Shown piece after piece: positions 1 to 6,776 of a DNA stretch of 11,033 nucleotides (position 1 is its first letter; every line of letters starts with the position of its first letter). The translations under genes were made by a program, and so were the position numbers. This DNA comes from CAZSWR01 sp964610885. Its GTDB lineage: Bacteria > Bacteroidota > Ignavibacteria > Kapaibacteriales > UBA2268. The stretch spans positions 1 to 11,033 of the forward strand of contig CAZSWR010000106.1 in assembly GCA_964610885.1 (NCBI GenBank), read 5' to 3'. The notes below the pieces were generated by a model. The model saw only the letters and a program-made list of their open reading frames with translations, had not been told where the DNA came from and did no database searches.

Positions 1-592
1 CGCGGTCGAATTGCATACCCTCGACCACTTCCATATCGGTTTCTGTGCCTTTGGCTTCTTCGACTGTGATGACGCCGTCTTTGCCGACTTTGTCCATTGC
101 TTCGCTGATCAGTTCGCCGATTGTGTTGTCGTTATTGGCGGAAATGCAACCAACTTGTGCGATTTCTTTTTTGGATTCCACTTCGCGGCTAAGGTCTTTG
201 AGGCCTTTGGTGATGGCCGTAACGGCGATGTCGATACCGCGTTTCAGGTCCATCGGGTTGGCGCCTGCTGTAACGTTTTTGAGGCCTTCGCGATAGATCG
301 CTTGGGCGAGTACGGTTGCCGTTGTGGTGCCGTCGCCGGCCACGTCGCTGGTTTTCGAGGCCACTTCGCGCACCATTGCTGCGCCCATGTTCTCTACTGC
401 GTCCTCGAGTTCGACTTCTTTGGCGACTGTAACGCCGTCTTTGGTAACCGTGGGGGCGCCGAATTTCTTGTCGATAACGACGTTGCGGCCCTTGGGTCCT
501 AATGTAACTTTAACTGCATTTGCTAATTTATCAACGCCTTTTTTGAGTGTGGCGCGAGCTTCCTGATCGAAATAAATCAATTTAGCTGCCAT
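1..592 (-). CDS. groEL: 60 kDa chaperonin GroEL, N-terminal part (runs off the window)
   Basis: ATP-driven chaperonin that encloses unfolded proteins in the cytoplasm together with GroES. The 197 visible residues are collinear with the GroEL N-terminus. They include LGPKGRN at about 31-37, GAPTVTKDGV at 45-54, and the nucleotide-binding GDGTTTATVL at 86-95 with the catalytic Asp at 87. The intermediate-domain sequence around residues 130-185 follows, with ISANNDNTIG and KVGKDGVITVEE. About 350 further residues would lie beyond base 1. The start ATG (590-592) fits the usual MAAK-type N-terminus and is preceded by an AGGAG Shine-Dalgarno site at 600-604. It lies 56 nt downstream of groES on the same strand, as in the usual groESL operon, and should share its CIRCE-controlled promoter. 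Identification is secure; only the truncation by the window edge limits it. Confidence 0.98.
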   Translation of the reverse strand, partial: MAAKLIYFDQEARATLKKGVDKLANAVKVTLGPKGRNVVIDKKFGAPTVTKDGVTVAKEVELEDAVENMGAAMVREVASKTSDVAGDGTTTATVLAQAIYREGLKNVTAGANPMDLKRGIDIAVTAITKGLKDLSREVESKKEIAQVGCISANNDNTIGELISEAMDKVGKDGVITVEEAKGTETDMEVVEGMQFDR

Positions 593-599
593 GGATTAT

Positions 600-604
600 C
601 TCCT
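600..604 (-). promoter_or_regulatory. Shine-Dalgarno site of groEL
   Basis: AGGAG on the minus strand, 7 nt before the groEL ATG. It fixes the start and shows that this organism uses SD-led initiation for at least some genes. Confidence 0.75.
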
Positions 605-648
605 ATTTTTAGTTTCTAATATTTATATTCAATTCTTTAAAGTTGCAA

Positions 649-936
649 TTATTTCACGATTGCGAAAATGTCTGATTCGCGCATGATGAGGTAGTCCTCG
701 CCATCGACGGAGACTTCTGTGCCGGCATATTTGCCATAGAGCACTTTGTCGCCGGGTTTCACTTGCAAGGGCATCACTTTGCCCTCTTCGGTGATTTTGC
801 CATTGCCAACGGCGACGATTTCGCCTTGCATTGGTTTTTCTTTGGCTGTGTCGGGGATGATGATTCCGCCTTTGGTGATTTCTTCGGCCTTAGCAGCCTT
901 CACGATGATTCTGTCGTGCAGAGGGGTTAAATTCAT
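649..936 (-). CDS. groES: 10 kDa co-chaperonin GroES
   Basis: Heptameric lid of the GroEL cage. The 95 residues are the normal family length. N-terminal NLTPLHDRIIV is the family start. The mobile loop that contacts GroEL lies at about 16-35 (EEITKGGIIIPDTAKEK). MQGEIVAVGNG and the PGDKVLYGKYAGTEV strand follow, and the C-terminus ends in the typical DYLIMRESDIFAIV. The ATG is preceded by GGAG at 942-945 with 5 nt spacing. It is the first gene of the groES-groEL operon; the perfect CIRCE operator at 992-1018 lies in its leader, so expression should be repressed by HrcA and induced by heat or unfolded protein. Nothing is anomalous in the sequence. Confidence 0.98.
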   Translation of the reverse strand: MNLTPLHDRIIVKAAKAEEITKGGIIIPDTAKEKPMQGEIVAVGNGKITEEGKVMPLQVKPGDKVLYGKYAGTEVSVDGEDYLIMRESDIFAIVK

Positions 937-991
937 AACTGCTCCATTTATTAATAGTTAGAAAAACATAATTTTTAATTTTACTCACTTA

Positions 992-1018
992 TTAGCACTC
1001 TACGCAAAAGAGTGCTAA
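992..1018. promoter_or_regulatory. CIRCE operator (HrcA binding site)
   Basis: TTAGCACTC, 9 nt, GAGTGCTAA. Both 9-bp arms match the CIRCE consensus exactly and the spacer has the canonical length. The site lies about 55 nt upstream of groES and just downstream of the candidate -7 box at 1029-1036, so it would cover the start of transcription or the first transcribed bases. CIRCE is the known binding site of the HrcA repressor, whose gene is not in this window. Confidence 0.97.
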
Positions 1019-1386
1019 CACAATAACGCAAATATACAAAAAATGTTGCAAAAATTGTGGAAAAGTTGTTTTACGCATTGTCAATAAGCATACCTGAGCT
1101 TAAATAAATTTTTATTAAAGAGCCATTCTTCCTTTCATAATCCAATGATTTGTAGTAAATTGCAATTTGATTTTGGCCTCGTTTCGTTTTGGAAATAATA
1201 CTATAGCCCATTTTTTTAAATTGAATGTTTTTGATTGCCGGCGGCCTCTGTGGCTGGCAGCGCGTGTCGAGAGAACAAGCCATTCATATTGATCTGACGG
1301 CAAGGAAATGCAATTTTCGCTTTGGAAAATTCTTAATTTTTTTAACTCAATAAATTTAATGGTATATTAATTAACTAAGGTCTTAG
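1019..1386. other. Divergent intergenic region with one doubtful small ORF
   Basis: AT-rich spacer between groES (leftward) and the first IPTL-CTERM gene (rightward). The groESL promoter lies in its left end. A minus-strand ORF of 70 codons (1071-1283, ATG) overlaps a second one of 62 codons in another frame. Neither has a Shine-Dalgarno site, a recognisable motif or a clear promoter. A short GC-rich patch at about 1235-1300 stands out against the AT-rich surroundings and could be debris of an older gene. No good TAnnTTTG promoter was found for the downstream gene. Confidence 0.5.
1029..1036 (-). promoter_or_regulatory. Candidate groESL promoter, -7 element
   Basis: Minus-strand TATATTTG fits the Bacteroidota -7 motif TAnnTTTG. 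A start about 7 nt downstream would put CIRCE at the very 5' end of the transcript. The -33 element is weak: the nearest TTTG (1049-1052) is only 12 nt away, so the call rests on the -7 box and on its position relative to CIRCE. Confidence 0.5.
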
Positions 1387-2961
1387 ATGAAACAGTTGTT
1401 TTTGATTGCAAACTTGATTCTTTTTGGAGTTGTTAATTTTTGCTTTGCTCAGGGTATCGGCACTATCGATGCTTCCTTCACCGGCATCGCAATAGGGTTC
1501 GACAATATTGTCTATGCGATTGCCACACAAGCAGATGGCAAAATTCTCGTCGGGGGAGATTTCGAAAATTATAACGGGGTTGGCTGCCCGGATAAACTTG
1601 TGCGGCTTTTGCCAGATGGCGCTATTGACGATACATTCAACATGGGATCAGGATTTAACCGTGTCGATTATATCTTTGCAATCGCCACTCAAGCAGATGG
1701 AAAGATTCTCGTTGGAGGATACACAAATTCGTATAACAATGCCTCATGCTCCCACGGGCTGATTAGGCTTCTTCCGAGCGGCGCTATGGACGATACTTTC
1801 AACGACGGAAGCGGATTCAATGGAACCGTTACTTCGATTGCAGTTCAGGCAAATGGGAAGATAATTGTGGCCGGTTTTTTTAATAAATACAATGACATTT
1901 CGTGCTCGAATTTTATCGTGCGATTGAATTCCGATGGAACCATCGACAACGAATTCAACGCCTCGGGTACTGGGTTTAACGCGCCAGCTTATAACATTCA
2001 AATTCAAACCGATGGTATAATTGTTGTGTCCGGCGAGTTTTCGTCGTACAATGGCCTTCCATGCCCCGGTGGCATTTGCAGGCTGACAGAAAATGGCGCG
2101 ATAGACAATACTTTTAATCCAGGCGGCAGTGGTATTCCTCCCGGCAGTAGCTTTGCTCAAGCTATCGCCCTGCAAACTGACGGCAAGATACTTGTTGGCG
2201 GCGTCTTCAACTCGTTCAATGGCGCAACCTGCCCGAGCAACCTTATTCGATTGAATTCTAACGGTACGATAGACAATACTTTTAATTCCGATGGTTCTGG
2301 ATTTGATCAAATAGTAACATGCTTACTTGTTCATAAGAACGGTAAAATAATCGCCGGGGGAAACTTTACTTCTTATAATAGTTTAGATTGCACCGATTAC
2401 CTAACCCGGCTCACACCAACCGGTTCGCTGGACAATGCCCTTAATAATGGCAACGATGGCCCGAACAACGTGGTGTTTTCAATAGCCGAACAACTCGATG
2501 GAAAAATCCTCGTCGGAGGTGGATTCAATCAATTCAATGGTATTCCGGCTTCCATGTATTTTGCGCGCTTGAACAGCGGACGCCCGCTAATGGGATCTTC
2601 GACCGCCCTGAATATTCTTGCGGATGGCGCTTCGCTCCAGGGCAACGTTTCTTCTGCCTTTGGAAGTACTATCACGAAGCGTGGTTTCTGCTACAGCACA
2701 ACGTCCGATCCAACCATCGCAGACGGCCATACCGACGAGACAGGAAACTTCACGACCGGCTACTACACCATGAATGCCTCTGGATTGTCTCCTAACACAA
2801 TTTACCACGCCAGGCCATACGCCGAAAATGCCGAAGGCATTTCCTATGCCAACGAAATCACCTTCACCACCATCCCCACGCTCGACCAGTGGGGCCTCAT
2901 TGCCTTCGGCGGCCTGATCGCCGTGATTGGCGGCGCGGTGGTTTGGAGAAGAGTAATGTGA
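1387..2961 (+). CDS. Secreted delta-60 repeat beta-propeller protein with FN3-like domain and IPTL-CTERM sorting tail
   Basis: 524 residues. A signal peptide at 1-21 (hydrophobic 4-20, FCFA before Q22) directs export. Residues about 29-398 hold seven repeats of 52-56 residues of the delta-60 (DUF5122) type. Each has an aDGKIlVgG strand followed by RL..dG.iD.tFn, and they probably fold as a beta-propeller. Repeats 1-6 each carry a cysteine at the same place (67, 121, 173, 226, 282, 335); repeat 7 lacks it. Residues about 400-495 form an FN3-like module ending NTIYHARPYAENAEGISY. The tail is the IPTLxxWG motif (496-503), a hydrophobic helix and a terminal Arg-Arg, the IPTL-CTERM architecture processed in other bacteria by exosortase XrtH. 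The ATG has AAGG 6 nt upstream. It converges on the efflux operon. Ligand and biological role are unknown; surface display is inferred from the signals at both ends. Confidence 0.9.
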   Translation: MKQLFLIANLILFGVVNFCFAQGIGTIDASFTGIAIGFDNIVYAIATQADGKILVGGDFENYNGVGCPDKLVRLLPDGAIDDTFNMGSGFNRVDYIFAIATQADGKILVGGYTNSYNNASCSHGLIRLLPSGAMDDTFNDGSGFNGTVTSIAVQANGKIIVAGFFNKYNDISCSNFIVRLNSDGTIDNEFNASGTGFNAPAYNIQIQTDGIIVVSGEFSSYNGLPCPGGICRLTENGAIDNTFNPGGSGIPPGSSFAQAIALQTDGKILVGGVFNSFNGATCPSNLIRLNSNGTIDNTFNSDGSGFDQIVTCLLVHKNGKIIAGGNFTSYNSLDCTDYLTRLTPTGSLDNALNNGNDGPNNVVFSIAEQLDGKILVGGGFNQFNGIPASMYFARLNSGRPLMGSSTALNILADGASLQGNVSSAFGSTITKRGFCYSTTSDPTIADGHTDETGNFTTGYYTMNASGLSPNTIYHARPYAENAEGISYANEITFTTIPTLDQWGLIAFGGLIAVIGGAVVWRRVM

Positions 2962-3034
2962 TTAGCCGATGTGCTGATGGGTTAAAAATAGTTACAAGTA
3001 AAAAAGGTTAAAGTAGCAAGTTCCAAGACAAGTT

Positions 3035-3062
3035 GTAGGGGTTCAAAATTTTGAACCCCTAC
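3035..3062. terminator. Perfect 28-bp palindrome, likely bidirectional terminator and repeat element
   Basis: Left arm GTAGGGGTTCAAAA is followed at once by its exact reverse complement, giving 14-bp arms with no spacer. It lies between convergent genes, where a bidirectional terminator is expected. No long U tract follows on either strand, so termination is inferred. The GTAGGGG edge is shared with the hairpin at 10617-10637, which points to a dispersed palindromic repeat family. Confidence 0.6.
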
Positions 3063-3094
3063 TTGTTACTTTCTACTTGAGAAAATGTGTATGA

Positions 3095-3111
3095 GCGGGT
3101 TCGGAACCCGC
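3095..3111. repeat. Small GC-rich hairpin, repeat-family member
   Basis: GCGGGTTC and GAACCCGC flank a single G, so the real loop is about 3 nt. The GCGGGTT...AACCCGC core is the same as in the hairpin at 10617-10637 downstream of the second IPTL-CTERM gene. Confidence 0.6.
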
Positions 3112-3226
3112 CCTTCTTGTACCATGTACCTTTTACCTTGCTTCTTTCTATCAGCCGAATTGCAGTTCAGAAAATTTTTCCGATCAACATCGTGGAATTC
3201 AACCATGTACAAGTCCCAGTTTCCGG

Positions 3227-4408
3227 CTATACGGCCGGGCTGACAGCCACGCTCTGGCGCTTGCGTATGAAATACATACGAATGCAGTAAAGCGCCACAT
3301 AGAGCACTGTTTGCCCCAAGAAAAGCCAAAGCTGGGGGACGACGGCCTCGATGCCATTGCCGAGCTGCGTCATCGAATAGAGCGACTGCATGAAGGGCGT
3401 GGTCGGGAAAAATGAAGAGATCGCCTGTATGTACCCGGGCAGCTGGTGATTCGGCCAGGCATAGCCGGAGGACAAGAAAAACGGGTAGCTCGTGAAGCCA
3501 ATAGTGGCAAATGCAGTGATCCTGTGGCGGAAAAATGTGCCAAAGAAAAGTCCCATTGCAGAGCAGGCCACCACGCCAGCCATCACGACCAAAAGGAACT
3601 CCGCCTCGTTCGCCACGAAACGAATATCGAAGAACGTGAAGAGAATTAGCTTCATCAGCACGCCAAAGATCGTAAATATCGCGAGGAAGGCAAACAATTT
3701 CGCCACAGCGATTGAAACGCCTGACGCGCCGAACGAGAACAATTCGCCCCAAGTCTGGGCGCTGTTTTCCTTGGCCGAGGAGCCTGACGCGCCGATGAAC
3801 GCAAGCTGCGCGAGCACGATCAGCATAATCGCCGGCAGTATCATGTCGCCATAGGTAAGGTATGGATTGAAGAAATATCTGAATTCGGACCTTAGCGGCT
3901 GCGCCCAATTCGGGTTCTCAATCGTCGGGATGCCCTTTTTGTTCTGGGCCGATGCGGCAACGCGCACCCCGAAAGTGCTGGCCGCCTGCGAAATGCCCGT
4001 CCCGACGTCGCTCAGCACGAGCAAGCGGCCGGACGAGAGCACGGCCTTCACGGTTGCCTTTTCGCCGTAGAGGATTTGCCTCTCGAATCCGTTCGGGATG
4101 ACCATAACGGCATGGATTTCGCCACTCGAGAGCTTGTCCTCCATGTCCGCTTCGTCCAGTGCCACGTCTGTAATCTCTATCGATTGGTGCGCGCCCACCT
4201 CGCGGATAAGCCAGCGGGAATATGCAGTGTTGTCCAAATCGCGAACGGCGATCGGCACTTTGTATTCAGTTTTGAAATAATAGATAGAGCCATATATCGA
4301 TGAATAGAACAGCGGCGCCAGAAACACGACCAAACGCAAATTCTGGTCGGAAAGCAGCCTTTTCCATTCGCGGACGAATATTTTCCATATATTAATTAAT
4401 TCGCTCAT
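3227..4408 (-). CDS. ABC-2 type efflux permease, second of the pair
   Basis: 393-residue inner-membrane permease of the YhhJ/YbhR/YbhS kind. One N-terminal helix (about 25-44) is followed by a large extracytoplasmic domain (about 45-185) that opens with VPIAVRDLDN. Five further hydrophobic segments lie at about 189-207, 231-257, 270-290, 296-315 and 358-380. The FNPYLTYGDMILPAI stretch before helix 2 and the SSGYAWPN motif in helix 5 are typical of ABC-2 exporters. It pairs with the similar permease upstream (57 nt apart) as a probable heterodimer. The ATG is preceded by a G-rich run (GGGGG) that could serve as a ribosome site. It is the last gene of the operon; no ATP-binding subunit follows. 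The family is confident, the substrate is unknown; this type is usually linked to drug or other amphiphile export. Confidence 0.9.
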   Translation of the reverse strand: MSELINIWKIFVREWKRLLSDQNLRLVVFLAPLFYSSIYGSIYYFKTEYKVPIAVRDLDNTAYSRWLIREVGAHQSIEITDVALDEADMEDKLSSGEIHAVMVIPNGFERQILYGEKATVKAVLSSGRLLVLSDVGTGISQAASTFGVRVAASAQNKKGIPTIENPNWAQPLRSEFRYFFNPYLTYGDMILPAIMLIVLAQLAFIGASGSSAKENSAQTWGELFSFGASGVSIAVAKLFAFLAIFTIFGVLMKLILFTFFDIRFVANEAEFLLVVMAGVVACSAMGLFFGTFFRHRITAFATIGFTSYPFFLSSGYAWPNHQLPGYIQAISSFFPTTPFMQSLYSMTQLGNGIEAVVPQLWLFLGQTVLYVALYCIRMYFIRKRQSVAVSPAV

Positions 4409-4465
4409 TTTGCCCCCAGACGGAAAGGAAGTTTATTCATATATTTGCTAAGTGCTTTCGACATT

Positions 4466-5647
4466 TCAATTTGCCTTTCGGAAAAGCTTCGCAGACAGCG
4501 AGCGCAAATAGTCCCCGGGCGCATAGAGCAGCAGCACGACAAGCCCCCAAAGCACTCCGCCCTCGATCAGCAACGGCACGACGCCATTCAGCGTGGGCCT
4601 CTCGAAAATGAACATCGGGAAGAATCCATCGAGGAAGTGCGTCAGCGGTTCGATTTGCCCAACCGTGCGGACTATTTCCGGCATGGCCCATTTCGGGAAA
4701 GTGAATCCGCTGAAGACGAATGCCGGTGCATTGATCAGTAGCCCCATTTGCACTCCGGTAACGATGTTCGAAAGGAAAATCGAAAAGAATGCGCCCATGC
4801 CCATCGAGACGCCCATAAACAAAACGCCAAGAGCAAATATATCGAAGAAGCACGAGGATATCGGCACGTTAGCCATTGGGAACAGTACAATTAGGCAAAA
4901 CATCAGAGTGAACACATTTGCCATGAATATCGGTATCAGCCGGCCCAGAAGGAATGCCGTCCTGTTGCCACGGCGTGGCAGAATGCGCCCGTCCGAGTGC
5001 TCAACGTGGCGGCGGAACAGCCAAATCGTCGAGAATGCTGCCGACATTTGCAGAATTGCCATTATCAGCCCGGGCACTAAGAATATTGAATAATCATAGT
5101 AAGGATTCGTTTTCGTGAGGATTTCCGTCGATACCGGCTGCGAACGCACTTCCGCTTCGGCGAGCGACATACCCTTTTCGACAAATCGTCTGATGTTGAT
5201 ATTCTTCGATTCGTCCAGAATCACCGATGCAATCGCCCTGTATGCCACTTTGGAATAGAGCAGCACCATACCGTTTTCTTCGATGATCACCTCGCCGGAT
5301 TCGCCCGTTAGCGCGGCCAGTTCCATTCCGCTTCGGAACACAACCGTGATATAGCTTTCGGATTTGCAGAACATTTCGTCAGAGACTTCCTTGTCGGAAG
5401 TTACCTTGACCACCTTCAGCGCCTCCGTGGCATCGATCCGCCGCGTTAGCTCCCGCGACAGTGCGGAATTGTCTTGGTCCACCACCACGATGGGCACGTC
5501 CCTGACGGCCGAATTGCTGAACACGAGGACAAGGAACACCAATGCAATTATCGGGAAGACAGTTGCGCAAAAGAACGGGAACGGGTGGCGCCGCAACGTC
5601 CTGATTTCGTTTATTAGGAAATAATAGAATCTTTTTCTGAATTTCAT
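4466..5647 (-). CDS. ABC-2 type efflux permease, first of the pair
   Basis: 393 residues from the ATG at 5645-5647; a GTG three codons upstream is the alternative but has no ribosome site, whereas GAAGTGA precedes the ATG. The layout matches its neighbour: N-terminal helix at about 24-44, an extracytoplasmic domain at about 48-185 starting RDVPIVVVDQDNSALSR, then hydrophobic segments at about 187-210, 232-258, 267-292, 297-317 and 356-376. NPYYDYSIFLVPGLI before helix 2, SGFTFPKWAMP in the penultimate segment and IEPLTHFLDGF after it are characteristic of the YhhJ/YbhS-type ABC-2 family. It lies between the adaptor (64 nt) and the second permease (57 nt), same strand. It probably forms the membrane channel with that second permease and docks with the HlyD-like adaptor. 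No Walker A or ABC signature is present, so it needs a separate ATPase. Confidence 0.9.
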   Translation of the reverse strand: MKFRKRFYYFLINEIRTLRRHPFPFFCATVFPIIALVFLVLVFSNSAVRDVPIVVVDQDNSALSRELTRRIDATEALKVVKVTSDKEVSDEMFCKSESYITVVFRSGMELAALTGESGEVIIEENGMVLLYSKVAYRAIASVILDESKNINIRRFVEKGMSLAEAEVRSQPVSTEILTKTNPYYDYSIFLVPGLIMAILQMSAAFSTIWLFRRHVEHSDGRILPRRGNRTAFLLGRLIPIFMANVFTLMFCLIVLFPMANVPISSCFFDIFALGVLFMGVSMGMGAFFSIFLSNIVTGVQMGLLINAPAFVFSGFTFPKWAMPEIVRTVGQIEPLTHFLDGFFPMFIFERPTLNGVVPLLIEGGVLWGLVVLLLYAPGDYLRSLSAKLFRKAN

Positions 5648-5668
5648 GATTTTCACTTCTTTAAAGTA

Positions 5669-5697
5669 AAGCCGCCGAATTGAAAAGGCAGCGGCTT
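5669..5697. repeat. Stem-loop inside the efflux operon, between adaptor and permease genes
   Basis: AAGCCGC and GCGGCTT form a 7-bp stem around a 15-nt loop. On the minus (transcribed) strand the stem is followed by TTACTTT, a weak U-rich tail. It could act as a partial terminator, processing site or mRNA stabiliser that lowers permease output relative to the upstream genes. Function is inferred only from its position. Confidence 0.4.
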
Positions 5698-5711
5698 ATT
5701 CAAAAAAAGGT

Positions 5712-6707
5712 TTATTTAATCTTAGCCAAATCGAAACTTACGGTCATGCCCGGGCGGTAGCCCTCCACGCTGCCCACGGGGCGCAGCTTCACGGTGAATG
5801 TCCTTACGTCGAACGACCCCTTTTCGTTCTGGGCGCGCCAGTTGGCGAAATCGGCCATTGCGGAGTAATTAATTACTTTCCAGCGTTCGGTCTTGCCGGT
5901 CGCATTGACGAAGCCTTCGATTTCCTTTCCAATCGAAATTTTCTGAAGTTCCGGCTCGGTAAGGTTAAGCTCCACCCAAGTATCTTGCGGATCGACCAGC
6001 GCGATAACCGGATATCCGGTGGCGACCAATTCGCCAAGCTCGGAGTAGCGTTTGGTGCAGATGCCGGTGATGGGCGAATACGTAATTGTTTCGTCTAAGA
6101 GGGCTTGCGCTTCGTCGATAGAACCGAGGGCACGTTGGTATTGGCCGTATGCCATGGCCTTTTCTTGCGAACGGGAGCCGTTGCGGGCCATGTCGAGTTG
6201 GGCCTTTGCGGCCTGCATTAATTCGTTGGCACCGTTGAGCTTTTGCGTTGCAATATCAAACTCTTGCGAAGAGATAAGCCCTTCGTCGTAGAGCGGTTTC
6301 AGTCTCTTTATTGTCTTTTCGGCCAGTTCGTACTGCGTGCTCGCGGCGCGCCAGTTGCGTTCGGCCATTTCGATTTGCTCCTTGCGGGCGCCCTCCACCG
6401 AAAGGTCAAATTGCGCTTTGGCCGATGAAGCTGCGCCTTTTGCCTGGTTGACCTTGGCGGTGATTTCCTTGCCCGTTACCTTGAAAAGTTCGGCGCCGGC
6501 GGAAATTGTGTCGCCCTCGTCGATACGTATCCATTCGATTCGCCCGGGGATCTTCGAGGCGACGCGAACCTGGCGCATCTCTATCTGGCCGGTCCTGATC
6601 TCGGACTTCACCTTTGCCTTCGATTGCATGACGATTATAACTACGACACCGATCAGTATTGCAACAACACCGATGGCGAGTAATGCTTTTGAAATTGATT
6701 TTTTCAT
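5712..6707 (-). CDS. HlyD-family periplasmic adaptor (membrane fusion protein) of the efflux system
   Basis: 331 residues from the ATG at 6705-6707. An upstream in-frame TTG (6764) would add 19 Lys/Asn-rich residues and is unlikely. An N-terminal helix at about 8-27 anchors it in the inner membrane. A split biotinyl/lipoyl-like domain follows: first half about 46-80 with KIPGRIEWIRIDEGDTI, second half about 206-240 with TYSPITGICTKRYSELGELV. The two flank an alpha-helical hairpin (84-205) rich in Ala, Gln and Glu. The C-terminal beta-barrel carries FANWRAQNEKGSFDVRTFTV, a signature of adaptors that work with ABC-2 permeases of the YhhJ/YbhS type. It sits 69 nt after tolC and 64 nt before the permeases. 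Its role is to bridge the inner-membrane pump and the outer-membrane channel. An 11-A run in the transcript precedes the gene and no Shine-Dalgarno site is seen. Confidence 0.93.
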   Translation of the reverse strand: MKKSISKALLAIGVVAILIGVVVIIVMQSKAKVKSEIRTGQIEMRQVRVASKIPGRIEWIRIDEGDTISAGAELFKVTGKEITAKVNQAKGAASSAKAQFDLSVEGARKEQIEMAERNWRAASTQYELAEKTIKRLKPLYDEGLISSQEFDIATQKLNGANELMQAAKAQLDMARNGSRSQEKAMAYGQYQRALGSIDEAQALLDETITYSPITGICTKRYSELGELVATGYPVIALVDPQDTWVELNLTEPELQKISIGKEIEGFVNATGKTERWKVINYSAMADFANWRAQNEKGSFDVRTFTVKLRPVGSVEGYRPGMTVSFDLAKIK

Positions 6708-6735
6708 CGCTTTTGCTTTGAAATTGTTTATAATA

Positions 6736-6746
6736 TTTTTTTTTTT
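6736..6746 (-). other. A11 homopolymer in the hlyD leader
   Basis: Eleven consecutive A on the transcribed strand, between tolC and hlyD, about 30 nt before the adaptor ATG. Such a tract is prone to length change. It is outside the coding sequence if the ATG start is right; it would be inside if the TTG start were used, where slippage would shift the frame. Confidence 0.6.
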
Positions 6747-6776
6747 CAATGATTTATGCCGCAAGGGCTGAATACT

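Larger units (their letters stand above)
2962..3226. repeat. Convergent intergenic region packed with inverted repeats
   Basis: Separates the 3' ends of the first IPTL-CTERM gene and the efflux operon. It begins with TAGCCGATGTG (2963-2973), which recurs after the second IPTL-CTERM gene. Purine-rich AAGTA/CAAG-like sequence (about 2990-3034) then leads into the perfect palindrome at 3035-3062. Pyrimidine-rich complement-like sequence (about 3061-3082) follows, so the hairpin could extend imperfectly to about 60 nt. A second hairpin lies at 3095-3111. No gene is visible. Confidence 0.7.

Noticed and set aside
11..502. 163-codon plus-strand ORF opposite groEL
   Set aside because: Antisense shadow of the highly conserved GroEL frame; Cys/His/Phe-rich with no family resemblance.
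1071..1283. 70-codon minus-strand ORF between groES and the first IPTL-CTERM gene
   Set aside because: No ribosome site, no recognisable family and a competing overlapping frame. Kept only as a remark in the intergenic entry.
1530..2530. Regular DNA repeats in the first IPTL-CTERM gene as a possible CRISPR or tandem array
   Set aside because: The period (about 160 nt) is that of the delta-60 protein repeats within one intact reading frame, with sequence diverged at synonymous sites.
3066..3908. 280-codon minus-strand ORF overlapping the second permease
   Set aside because: Same strand, different frame; composition rich in Arg/Cys/His with no domain, while the permease frame gives a full ABC-2 protein.
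6769..6776. TGAATACT in the tolC-hlyD gap as a second TetR operator
   Set aside because: Only an 8-base match to one arm, with no inverted partner nearby; expected by chance at this length.
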